Positions 33,001-41,300 of a stretch of DNA of 64,000 bases are shown here, in pieces; position 1 is the first letter of the stretch; each line of letters starts with the position of its first letter. The notes under the pieces were generated by a model. It was given only the letters and a program-made list of their open reading frames with translations, had not been told where the DNA came from and did not search any database. The stretch is from the IMG/VR virus record IMGVR_UViG_3300030673_000004, positions 124,001-188,000 of that record. One strand, written 5' to 3'. The translations under genes were made by a program, and so were the position numbers. The stretch comes from a virus.

Positions 33001-33593
33001 CGGGAGCACCCGTTGTTAAAGCTATGGGTTTTGGTCTGTTGACATCTGCGTCTATATACCCGATGGATGATCAGGGGAATCGCTTGATTAAACCTGAGGT
33101 ACTATTAGAGGGTCTTAAATACCCAGATTTTACTACCAACTTAGTGCTTGCTCTGGTGTCAGACGCTAAAGCAGAGACACACAGTTCTAGTACGACACAT
33201 AGAGTGTACGGTTATACTTGGAGTGATTTTTTCTATTTGCTGTTATCTCCTGATACTAAGCTAGGTCCTGTGACCTTTGATACTAAAGATTACTTAGTGA
33301 TGCTTGGTTATTTTGCAGCTTTTGTTAATCCATCTATCCTGTTATCTGAGAGATCTTTGGGATTTTATAAAACATTAGTAAATGAGATACCAGGAAGGTA
33401 TGCTGATCCTAGGACAGAGTCTTCTATTAAGCTTCTGTTGCATAAATTTGCCCGAGGTCTTGTTGAGTTTGATCCTGTTAATCACGTGCGTGTTTTAGAT
33501 CCCAATATGCCTTATCCGTTGCTTCGCTATGTGGCTAAGAATCTGTCAACAACCGCATACCTGCATAATTTCTTTGAAAACTTTTGTAAGTAG
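30066..33593 (+). CDS. Amidoligase-type protein, paralogue 5 (1175 aa)
   Basis: The ATG at 30066 (MATDYTVVTASQFDRDL) is preferred over the in-frame ATG at 30051 because it aligns with paralogue 4's start; both overlap the upstream stop. Motifs: RCGFEAEM (33-40), RYGASH, WSVESDTSI, IEVVSPI, STGLHITFS, YGTINISNI and RIEFRLPGG with GYEHK. The nearest relative by motif wording is paralogue 3 or 4. The ~880-residue C-terminal part is helical with occasional Gly/Pro breaks. Whether the C-terminal regions of paralogues 3-5 align with each other needs a pairwise profile comparison. Same predicted activity, unknown substrate. Confidence 0.72.
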   Translation: MATDYTVVTASQFDRDLHSISSDWSKYKGPAVRCGFEAEMASALWWSDFADKLQLALGINRSSIVVSERYGASHDGDYRYWSVESDTSIQVDPEHQCQIEVVSPILGIDAMLGSLEKVCSLMATKQSGKALAISNNSTGLHITFSLEDTNLTKVNVAKLYLLLGEDYWRLVFGRNDTSYAKSVKPALLAMVAELSRSSGMKSMQQFDLDKFYQEMRSDDIGRYGTINISNIVSQKDFPDKQRIEFRLPGGAGYEHKFSLLARVARRFAYALYASTCDAYDDVFALKLYKFLDKYKEATHEDDHRVKAIANTHGFSLVDFPANMDQSRVRLFSFIYTGSSLTHIEADNPAAGFSSEIESQIEALAEKYGGRSISLGSHEFSLKPEVLLTLDHGSSQRLAYGKYTETLLHLFGLTTSVQLSQFTMQALAENSNCTDILFSIISTMAVGPRGAAGCSYANLGFFLSQHGGDSDPYVIYNKDYFLDHPVYLDYFLAGFGVEPKDGISDSYLSALRGILQYGMIPSGITSSFVGKIAEAAFVASDSVDAKMLLSSLATKGYLVNASQASHAFVQEVLSDTAKVDALFMRRDVAEMNLGFIYGVINKLGFASEVRPALIQIIKDHGGWRASETFPRNALTLDLSNAELNEIGITNIPGINLHPDMHTINEILVGLKNQNYPRDSISAFFNGPDVLSYIKTEDFIDDDDFCIKLVSGWLANYENVHGSLVENEILHNAGIAFWFTSALHEFDKHLLSVLSWGDVDTIYTTVLHSSYANELFHKILSSSAASKELPAFMRAYLTYVSSASSGGITNGAMDAPPSIYVPLLNEAGVKILTAFFEKGFIFEPTFKALAMTVDAFVASSYITEIAPHCLLLDKVFSTYKSKSVDPTNENGFLTNRIESLRRAGFDVRDVAPIATKELQHETAPYVHEFSAPFQPSRGERRSVEDTISYIANPPFHKSDFFGAVEAMPAEDMPDLFVKIQSGAPVVKAMGFGLLTSASIYPMDDQGNRLIKPEVLLEGLKYPDFTTNLVLALVSDAKAETHSSSTTHRVYGYTWSDFFYLLLSPDTKLGPVTFDTKDYLVMLGYFAAFVNPSILLSERSLGFYKTLVNEIPGRYADPRTESSIKLLLHKFARGLVEFDPVNHVRVLDPNMPYPLLRYVAKNLSTTAYLHNFFENFCK

Positions 33594-33610
33594 CTAGGAA
33601 TAATTATCCT

Positions 33611-35410
33611 ATGAATACAAAGCCTGTTAAACTAGGTCATACACGTATGGGGTTTGAAGCTGAGTGTTTCTTAGATACGCGCAAATTGCAGTCTGTTCAT
33701 TTGGATGTAGGTACAGCCTTATCTAAATTCGTAGGACATCATAGTCGTATCAATGATCAGCTCGGTGAGGGTAAACTTCAACATCCTAATTACTCTTACT
33801 GGAATTTAACAGATGACAGTACCATACAAATACCCAATACGTCTGCCCAGGGCGTTGAGGTTGTATCTCCTATATTATCGTACCCGCAGTTCAGTTCTTC
33901 TGTTGAACATGTTTTTGATTTTATAGATGCCTTTGGTGGAACTAATGAAAGCTGCGGTTTTCATATTGGTGTTAGCTTGGATGGTGTAGATCTGTCTGAG
34001 ACTCTTGATGTCTTAAAACTGGTTGTGTTTATTGGCGAAGCTCATATAGCTCAGATGTTTGCTCGCTTTGACAATGACTATGCTCAGCGTCTAGAGCCTT
34101 TTGTATCTGATTATTTGAGTTCTTTTCATGACGTTACAGATCAGATAAAAGAGCTAGTAAAAAGACCTTTGTATCCTGTATCTAGCAGTACGGAGCATGT
34201 TATTCCGTGGGATAAGTATTTTAGCTTTAATTTTACAAAGATAAAATCTAAAAACTATATTGAATTTAGATTAATTGGTGGTGCTGACTACCATAAAAAA
34301 GCTAAGGATGTTTTGGTAGTTGCTCGGAGACTGGCTTGGGCGGTATCTGTTGCATGCGATCCAGAAGCCCTGAAAAGTGACTATGTGAATAAGCTACTGA
34401 GGATAGCTAGTTTGAGTCCTATTAGCTCTGTGTCTACCCATGTTCGTTTGAAGTTGGATGGAAATCAATGCCATATTGACGTTCCTCCCCCTTCCGATGC
34501 TTATGCAAGAACAGCGCTGCGTGATCATTTAACGCTCTCAGCCACTAAGTCTAATGCCGGCAGCTATGCGATCACGGCATGCTCTACAGATGATTTATCC
34601 GGTATTTACCGCGACTCTTTGTATGCGTTGCTAACGACAGGTGTGGGTGGTAACTTTAAGTTTACTATCTCGCCTAAAGCTGATCGTAATGTCTTTTGGA
34701 TAGTATTCTCGCTGTTGGATTTAGTTTCTTCTAATAAGGCTTTGTTGTATCTGCTTACAGCATGTCCCTCTGTATTTTATGTACTGGCTTCCGATGTTAC
34801 ATCTAAGGCTGTGGGTCGTGTTTTAGCATTATCGCATGATGCTTCAACTGCAATAGCTCTGCGCAGAGCGTTAGCGAAATGTAATCTAGCTGATGTAATA
34901 TCTGTGTATACTGCCCTGCATATGGTACCAACGCATATGGATCCTTCTGAGTTCTTAGGTGCCCTAGTAGACACTGGTGTTGATATTTTAGATTTGCCCG
35001 ACTACGCTAAGTATGTTCCTACTGTTTTTGACTCTGCACTAGAGTCGTTCTCTTATTTGGATCTTGTTGCACATAAATATCGTGATCTTGGTGTTATTCT
35101 GCAGATTCTAACATCACTGAATCCTGTGTTGCTTATGAACTCAGATCTGTTTCCTGTGGATAGCTCAAGTTCTTTAGCTCGTATGCTTTTAGAGCAGTGC
35201 CCCTCTGACTTTGACCCGTCCTATGCTGTTTCGTATCTACCTACTCTAGTCAGTATTCTCCAGCAGTATACAACAGAAGATCTTCCTATCTTCTTTCATT
35301 TGTTCGATATAGGCGTTGCTTTTGAGCGTCCTTATATTTTTGGATTGATCACAGCGCTAAAAAGCTACAATGTGGATAAGTCGTGGACAAAATGTTTACA
35401 GTTGCCTTGA
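33611..35410 (+). CDS. Amidoligase-type protein, paralogue 6, short form (599 aa)
   Basis: The shortest copy starts almost directly with the domain: RMGFEAEC (12-19), then W-N-L-T-D-D-S-T-I, VEVVSPIL, ESCGFHIGVS, FSFNFTKI and YIEFRLIGG with DYHKK. It keeps the E-x-R-x-x-GG-x-x-Y-x-x-K ending that all six share. Its C-terminal helical region is ~330 residues, a third to half of the others. CTAGGA precedes the ATG by about 9 nt. It may be the minimal functional unit or a truncated duplicate. The 20-nt gap after it leads to a helical protein of unknown function, not to more of the same frame. Confidence 0.7.
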   Translation: MNTKPVKLGHTRMGFEAECFLDTRKLQSVHLDVGTALSKFVGHHSRINDQLGEGKLQHPNYSYWNLTDDSTIQIPNTSAQGVEVVSPILSYPQFSSSVEHVFDFIDAFGGTNESCGFHIGVSLDGVDLSETLDVLKLVVFIGEAHIAQMFARFDNDYAQRLEPFVSDYLSSFHDVTDQIKELVKRPLYPVSSSTEHVIPWDKYFSFNFTKIKSKNYIEFRLIGGADYHKKAKDVLVVARRLAWAVSVACDPEALKSDYVNKLLRIASLSPISSVSTHVRLKLDGNQCHIDVPPPSDAYARTALRDHLTLSATKSNAGSYAITACSTDDLSGIYRDSLYALLTTGVGGNFKFTISPKADRNVFWIVFSLLDLVSSNKALLYLLTACPSVFYVLASDVTSKAVGRVLALSHDASTAIALRRALAKCNLADVISVYTALHMVPTHMDPSEFLGALVDTGVDILDLPDYAKYVPTVFDSALESFSYLDLVAHKYRDLGVILQILTSLNPVLLMNSDLFPVDSSSSLARMLLEQCPSDFDPSYAVSYLPTLVSILQQYTTEDLPIFFHLFDIGVAFERPYIFGLITALKSYNVDKSWTKCLQLP

Positions 35411-35430
35411 AATCACTGTAAATATAGTTC

Positions 35431-36174
35431 ATGAGCCGTGAGGAATTACTAAAGTTACTTCTTAGCATTGTAGCTATGCTTCGTTTGGGTAAGGCTAAAC
35501 GAGCCTCGTTGCTTGTTGCTGAGTTATCTTTATATATTCCGGAGTCTCTTAAAGAGGGTCAGGTATTTCTACAGGCGTGTAAGGATATCCGGTTAGGGAA
35601 GCAGAATAATCTGCCTAAAAGTCAGTTTATGGATCTTATTGGACAGGCTTATGCTTTTGCTCAAGAATTACTTCCTTCTGTTCGCGTCCCTGACGATGTT
35701 GTGCTCCCTAGTAAACGTGCTCGGCGCATATGTATTGGTAACTCTTTTGATGCTTTGAGGATTCTTCAAAAAGAGGATCTACTTAAGAATCTTAGATACA
35801 TACACGCTCTGGCTTATGACGATGTTTACGCTCTGCGCATGATTAGAACTATAGATGCTGTGCGCGTACAAGATTCTACTCTGAGATATCAACCTATTAT
35901 TCTTAGTAATTCATACATAGCTGATGATGCTATTGCTCAGTATGCTACAGACTTAGGTATGCAGCTAATTCTACGTAGGTATATTCTGCTGACACGAGCA
36001 CCTATCCTAACATCCGATATCAGAGATTACTTTAGATGTTCTGATGTGCCCGATGGATTTAAGCCAATAGGGCATGCTCAACGGATTGAGGGGTCTACCT
36101 ATGGTATTTTGTATCTACCGGAAGCTCTGCTTCAGCATCCAGGAACATCAATAAGGAAATGGTCTGTCGTATGA
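35431..36174 (+). CDS. Hypothetical protein after the amidoligase cluster, 247 aa
   Basis: Not recognised. Residues 1-85 are helical and basic (SREELLKLLLSIVAMLRLGKAKR). Residues ~95-247 are alpha/beta with strands RRICIGNSF, QPIILSNSYI and LQLILRRYILLTR-like segments, resembling a Rossmann-like layout, but I see no nucleotide-binding motif. It begins 20 nt after paralogue 6 with no SD I can be sure of, and overlaps the next short frame (ATGA). Location suggests a partner or accessory of the amidoligase-type proteins; that is inference. Confidence 0.6.
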   Translation: MSREELLKLLLSIVAMLRLGKAKRASLLVAELSLYIPESLKEGQVFLQACKDIRLGKQNNLPKSQFMDLIGQAYAFAQELLPSVRVPDDVVLPSKRARRICIGNSFDALRILQKEDLLKNLRYIHALAYDDVYALRMIRTIDAVRVQDSTLRYQPIILSNSYIADDAIAQYATDLGMQLILRRYILLTRAPILTSDIRDYFRCSDVPDGFKPIGHAQRIEGSTYGILYLPEALLQHPGTSIRKWSVV

Positions 36175-36227
36175 AAGATAATCTAATAAGTCTGTATGAT
36201 TGTTTTGACCTATCTGAGGAGATTGAA

Positions 36228-36308
36228 ATGACTAAGTCTTTACTCGGTCCATCTTTTGCTGTATTGATTTTGCTTGTTTATACAGTTATTGTGTCTATCA
36301 GCATATGA
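36228..36308 (+). CDS. Single-pass membrane micropeptide, 26 aa (or 45 aa from 36171)
   Basis: The ATG at 36228 has GAGGA 7 nt upstream and encodes 26 residues that are nearly all one membrane helix (GPSFAVLILLVYTVIVSISI). An in-frame ATG at 36171, overlapping the previous stop, would add 19 polar residues. The stop overlaps the next ATG (ATGA at 36305), coupling it to a second membrane protein. Paired tiny membrane proteins before the tail genes could be lysis or exclusion factors. Too short for a family call. Confidence 0.45.
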   Translation: MTKSLLGPSFAVLILLVYTVIVSISI

Positions 36309-36628
36309 TACTTATCGCTATTTTAGCTTATATAGCTTTGCTGTTATTAGATGATGGCACAGATACTAACATGCTCCTTTATATTCTACCAAGGTGGATA
36401 TTTCGTTTAGTTATATCCTGTTCTTTGGTTCTTGTAGTTATTTATACTCTATCTGTTAAATACACAGTTGAAGCCACTTCTTTTAGGCAAGTTTATTTTA
36501 CCGTGCATGATAGATATTTAACTACAGCACAAACTCTTGATTCAAGTTCTAGGACTTCCCTACAGGTTGAGTCAATTCAACCAGCGTCTCAGGACGATGT
36601 TTCTATAATACCACATTCAACAAAATAA
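36305..36628 (+). CDS. Small membrane protein with polar C-terminal tail, 107 aa
   Basis: Two hydrophobic helices (residues ~2-16 and ~31-50) are followed by a ~55-residue Ser/Thr/Gln-rich tail. The ATG overlaps the stop of the micropeptide gene. The order and spacing of two short membrane genes in tandem resembles holin/antiholin or spanin pairs, but there is no coiled coil or lipobox in the tail. Function unassigned. It ends 9 nt before the tail-assembly chaperone gene. Confidence 0.55.
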   Translation: MILIAILAYIALLLLDDGTDTNMLLYILPRWIFRLVISCSLVLVVIYTLSVKYTVEATSFRQVYFTVHDRYLTTAQTLDSSSRTSLQVESIQPASQDDVSIIPHSTK

Positions 36629-36637
36629 AGGTGTATC

Positions 36638-37795
36638 ATGCCAAAGCCTAAGTCCAAGCGTCCTGATTTCGCACAGCCCCAGGGTGATCCTGATTCACAG
36701 TTGCTCGCAGAAGCTCTTCCAGGAATACCCGGAACTGAAGGAATGCGCCGACTGACTCCCGAGGAAGAGGCTACAGCTCTTCCTTTGCCTGTAAAGGAAC
36801 CTGCTGTGAAGAGGACAATTCCAAAGTGGCTTCCTCGTGAGTTAGATCTGACTGCTCTTCCTGAGGGAATGGAGGAGTATGTACACCCCGACCTCAAGTC
36901 CGCTATTGAGGAATCTCCGTTACAGACTGAAGGACTGGATGAGGTTCTTCGCGAAATTGAGAAGGAACAAGCCGTTGATTCACCTGTTCGTAGGCATTCT
37001 TCTTTTGCACAAGTACAGCCACCGGAAGTAACTGATGCTCCTGTGATTCCGCAGCAACTTCCTACCACACCAGTACCTCCTGTGCAACAATATCGACCTG
37101 CTGAGCCACCACGTCCTCCAGTTATGGCTTCTGGTGCTCGTCCCCCTGTAGCTACACGCCAAGCAGTTCCTACTAAGCCTCAGATTAAGCGACACCCTGT
37201 GTTTGATTCGCTTCTTCGGGATTTTGGTCTATCACAGGAATTGAAGTTTGAAGTCTATAAGGGGCATAAGTTTACCTTTCGACAGTACAATGCGGAACAA
37301 AATACTTTCTGTATTTCTTTGGCTGATACCCTGTCCACATCAGCGCTTGAGTATAACGAGAGGATACGCCAAAATTTAGTAGCTGTGTCTCTTGTTGCTG
37401 TTGATGACCAACCGATCTATGAGATCCTAGATTATAATCCACGAGATGCTGGGTTTGTTATGACGGATCCGTTTAATCTTCCAAGTAAGCTATCTATGCT
37501 GCTGGTTGAACATGTGCGTAAGTTGTTCTTAGAGCAGTTTGCTCCTGGCGTGATTATTGATTTGTGGTCTATTTATGACTCACTGTTTCCTGCTTCAGCC
37601 ATTAAAGATACAGCAGCTTCTCCTGATGAAGTTTGGCGGTTCAAGTGTCCTGTCACTGGATGCACTTATTCTGTAGATGCTGTGCCTGAATTTGATGGCC
37701 AGGGTTTGCCTAGAAAGCACTTCTGCCCAGAGCACGGTAACGAGTTGTCTATCATGGGGCAGGTAGCAGAGCTGGAGAATGTCCCTTTGGCATAA
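36638..37795 (+). CDS. Tail-assembly chaperone, zero-frame product (385 aa)
   Basis: The first of two overlapping-frame genes directly upstream of the tape measure, the classic place of lambda gpG/gpGT-type chaperones that load on the tape measure. Residues 1-190 are Pro/Glu-rich and disordered. Residues ~200-385 are folded, with a four-Cys/His ending: C-PVTG-C (~351-356), then HFCPEHG, likely a zinc ribbon. The last codons before TAA contain the slippery heptamer C-CCT-TTG (37783-37789), where a -1 shift extends the protein by ~170 residues. AAAGGTG lies upstream of the ATG. Role inferred from position and the frameshift signal. Confidence 0.7.
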   Translation: MPKPKSKRPDFAQPQGDPDSQLLAEALPGIPGTEGMRRLTPEEEATALPLPVKEPAVKRTIPKWLPRELDLTALPEGMEEYVHPDLKSAIEESPLQTEGLDEVLREIEKEQAVDSPVRRHSSFAQVQPPEVTDAPVIPQQLPTTPVPPVQQYRPAEPPRPPVMASGARPPVATRQAVPTKPQIKRHPVFDSLLRDFGLSQELKFEVYKGHKFTFRQYNAEQNTFCISLADTLSTSALEYNERIRQNLVAVSLVAVDDQPIYEILDYNPRDAGFVMTDPFNLPSKLSMLLVEHVRKLFLEQFAPGVIIDLWSIYDSLFPASAIKDTAASPDEVWRFKCPVTGCTYSVDAVPEFDGQGLPRKHFCPEHGNELSIMGQVAELENVPLA

Positions 37796-37831
37796 AGCTC
37801 ACGGAGGGCGTACCTGCTCTAGCTCTCCGTG
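37783..37831 (+). promoter_or_regulatory. Programmed -1 ribosomal frameshift site
   Basis: CCCTTTG (37783-37789) fits X-XXY-YYZ in the zero frame (gtC CCT TTG). Ten bases downstream CACGGAG (37800-37806) pairs with CTCCGTG (37825-37831), a stem at the distance typical of frameshift stimulators; a second hairpin GTAGG/CCTAC follows at 37837-37851. The -1 frame is open from the slip site through to 38304, with no stop codon. Confidence 0.82.
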
Positions 37832-38304
37832 GGCATGTAGGGGCTGCCTACAACCTCTTGCCCAATGATTCTACACTGCTCTTAGCTACAGAAGAGCAGC
37901 TTTTATTTGCTGATCACTATAAGCGTGTTCAAATGGACATGATGTTTGATCGTTTGGCGAAACTTCTAGGAGTGAAGTATTCGGCTCTTGACCTACAAGA
38001 ACTTGTTCGTGCTCTTGCTAACCCTAAACGGAAGGTACGTAAGGGTAAAGATGGAAAACCAGATCTACCTAAGGATTTATTCGTACCGCTAGCTCTACTT
38101 GTGAACCCGCAATCTATTGAGATTCTAAAGAATGCTGCTAAGGGGATGAAGCTTCGAGCTAGGGGTGATGGTGATCTATCTGGGATGGATAAGGATGCGT
38201 ACCAGGAACTGATGGAGAGATCTCTTCAGAAAACGATTAAAGATGCTGTTGCAGCACTGAATACTGAGGCTGACCATGATAAACCTATTCCTACGAAGAC
38301 ATAA
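37789..38304 (+). CDS. Tail-assembly chaperone extension read in the -1 frame
   Basis: This frame is open back to the slip site but has no ATG and no ribosome site; the first possible start is a TTG at 37858. It is therefore most likely translated only as a -1 fusion to the 385-residue upstream product, giving about 555 residues. The extension is helical and charged (EEQLLFADHYKRVQMDMMFDRLAKLLGV, KRKVRKGKDGKPDLPKDLF), as expected for the T part of G/GT-type chaperones. Its stop overlaps the tape measure start (TAATG). In annotations it may appear as an independent 148-residue gene from 37858. Confidence 0.72.
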   Translation, partial: GIKLTEGVPALALRGHVGAAYNLLPNDSTLLLATEEQLLFADHYKRVQMDMMFDRLAKLLGVKYSALDLQELVRALANPKRKVRKGKDGKPDLPKDLFVPLALLVNPQSIEILKNAAKGMKLRARGDGDLSGMDKDAYQELMERSLQKTIKDAVAALNTEADHDKPIPTKT

Positions 38305-41300
38305 TGCCTGAATCTATGTCTACAGGATCCGTTGTACCTGGAGCTCATGGTCCACATGTTGGTGTTAGTTCCTCCTCACAGCCATCGGGGCCGACAAGTC
38401 CTTTGATCTCGGGCAAGTCGGCCAATGATTACGCTTTCATGACTCGTGAGATGGAACGAGATAGAAAGCTGTATGATGCCGATTGGCAACGTCGCATAAA
38501 AGCTGAGAAGGCTCTATATGCGACAATGATTAAATCGCAGAAAGGCATGAACCAGAACATATCGGGTATCTCTACGGATTCCAAGGCATTCTGGGCTCGT
38601 ACCTCTGCTGAGTTTAATCGGACTATTCGTGGTATGGCGATCTCTATTAAGAGAGAGATGTCTGAAGTATCTAAGAATCTTGAGAGCTCTATGGACAAGA
38701 TGATAAGTCTGTCCATGCAGAGACAAAAGAAGGCTGATGATGCTCTTCGTGCTGCTGTTAAGCAGGGTGATCTGTATACATATCAATTAGCTTCTTACAA
38801 GGCGAAAAATGAGTCAAATCGTCTGAATCATGCAACAACATATAAGCGTAAGAATATAGAGTTGCAAGAAGCTTCGCGTGCTAAGACTGTTTATGAAACA
38901 AAGATGTCTCGTGGTGAAACATTATCACCTGAAGACTATCGTGCGTATGAACGCTTAACTGGTGAAATACGTGATCTTGAGCGTGAGATGAAGAAGCTAA
39001 ACATGGTTAATATGTTTTTAGCTAAAGGTATTACTGATGTAGAGCAGGCTATGCGAGCTGCTGACATAGAACTCGATTATGCTGAGAAGCACTTCAAATC
39101 TATGGAACAGCGTATGAGTGAGTGGAAAGTTAATTCCATGGAGGCTGCTAATCATACACTCACATTTGCTAACGCGCTTCATCATTTGGGTGAAGCTTTC
39201 CGTGTCCTGTACAAAGATTACGCATTATTCACAGATCAAGCTTACAAGATGAACGGTGTGATGGATTTGAATAATCTGTCATTTGCTACATTGGCAAAGA
39301 ATACAGTTTCTCTTGAGGTATCTAATGCTAAGCTTAGGTTATTTGCTGCCACTGCCGGTATATCCACTGAAGAGTTTGATCAATTGAATGGTAAGCTGTT
39401 TAATACTTATACTATGATGGATAAGTTTGGTAAGCTAGATAATCGCAAATATGAAATGATGGGTAGGGAACTACTTAGTTATAGTCGCCAAACGGGTGCC
39501 TCCTTAGATGAGACTATTGGGATACATGCTAAGCTGCGCATGCAATTTGGTAAGACTAATAGTGAAGCTATTCGTTCTATGCATTCTATCATAGCTGCAC
39601 AGAAAGAAACACAGTCCGCTACATCCAATGCTTTTGGTGACTTTGCTACGTTCAATGATGACTTTCAAAAGTCAATTGAATCTGTAATTGATGGTTACAG
39701 CGGTTTTAAGCTTGATATTTCTGGTGTGACATCGTTGTTCAAAGATCAGGTTCAAGTAGCTGCTAAATTGGGATATACGTATCAACAAAGTTTTGATATA
39801 GCTAAGAAGTTTACAGGTCTTCTGACTAAAAAGAATAGTAGCTATATGTCATATCATACAGGGCAGATAGTACTGTCTCAAGCAGAGGAGTTATTTGGTG
39901 GTGAGCAGGGGCTGAAATCTTTGCAGGATATGAAGCCTGATGAACGTGGAAAATATATTGAAAAAGTTCTGGGAACCGGGAAGGGTAAGGCGTCGGGATT
40001 TAAGACTAGCGATATTCAAGACTTATCTAATGCTGTAACAAATACTATGTACGGCCCGGCTGCCATTCAAGCTGCTGATATGCTTGAAGGGTCTACTCCT
40101 ATGATTGCTGCTAAACTTCAACAACTGGATACCATGCAGCAGCAGGGTCTGGGGTCTGGTCCTGCATTCAAGGCTATTATGGGTGAGCAGGGTGGCCCAG
40201 ATGCTATGCGTGAGTATCAGATGATGCAGGATATGCTAAAGAATCGTGGATCAAAGTCTTATACCCAGCTTGGTGCTGAGTTAAAAGCTACTAATGATAA
40301 GAATGGTGAGAAACAAGCTCCGGATAAGGCAGCTACCTTTTTGGATCCCACTAATTTGTGGAATCATTTCAAAGATTTTTGGGATAAATCGCCATTAGGC
40401 CAACTTGGTAAGTTTGCTGCCGTTCTTACCGGTGCTGTTGTGCTAAACACTATGGCACTCGGTGTGAATACTATTGCACTATTGGGGAATACTGGTGGTA
40501 AGGCTGCTGGCGTTTTAGGTTCTATTGGTAGAAAAATTCCGGGTATCCGTGGTATTCTAGGACCTGCAAAAATACCTGGAGGTGTTGCTGGTGAGGTAGA
40601 GTCCGGTGTACTGAAAAAGTCTAGTAGCTTAGGTAAAGTCGCTAAGGTTGCGAGTAAGTTTGGAACTCCCGGTAAGCTTCTTGCTGGGGCAGCTCTTGCT
40701 GCTGGTGGTATATGGGGTTTAACTAAGCTCTGGGATCATTATTCGAACAAGTCACCTCAGGATCAGTCAAAAGAGCAGCAGGCGGAGTTAGACGCCCAGA
40801 ATTTACTTGGCAATACCGGTGATCAGGTTGACGAGCAGAAGAAAACAAATGAGAAACTTGACAAGATAAGTGACAATTTGGGTAAGGGCGGTGCGGGTTC
40901 CGGTGGTGGCCTAATGGGCACTGTGGGCACTGTCGCCGCTGGTGCTACTGGGGTTGCTGGTGGTTTAGCTGCCTATTTTGGTATAAAGGGTTTACTCTCT
41001 AGCGGTGCTGATGACGCTGCTATAGCAGCCAAAGCTGCAGAAGCAGCCACGGGTGCTAAAACAGCCGAAGCTGTAGGCGAGGGGGCTAAAGCTGCATCTG
41101 CAGGCGCTAAGACTGTATCCAAGTTGACACCGTTTCTTGAGGCGCTAGGACCAATAGCAACTTATTTAACAACAGAAGGTCCTGATGGCCGCAAGATGGC
41201 TGCTGCTACAGGCGCTGCTCTTGGTGGAACAGCGGGATTGATAGGGGGTGGTGGCTTACTATCTGCTGTCTTGGGTACTGCTGGCATGATAGGTGGTGAG

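Noticed and set aside
4226-35410. Ligase-type genes as tail-fibre or tape-measure-like structural proteins
   Set aside because: Large size and tandem order could suggest this, but all six keep the acidic, His and E-x-R motifs of the amidoligase family; a virion location is still possible.
36589-37068. 159-codon minus-strand open frame over the chaperone gene
   Set aside because: Arises from the Pro/Glu-rich low-complexity part on the other strand; Ser/Cys/Gly-rich product without signals.
37858-38304. Independent 148-residue gene starting at TTG
   Set aside because: No ribosome site, and the frame is open upstream exactly to a slippery heptamer with a downstream stem, so a -1 fusion is the better reading.
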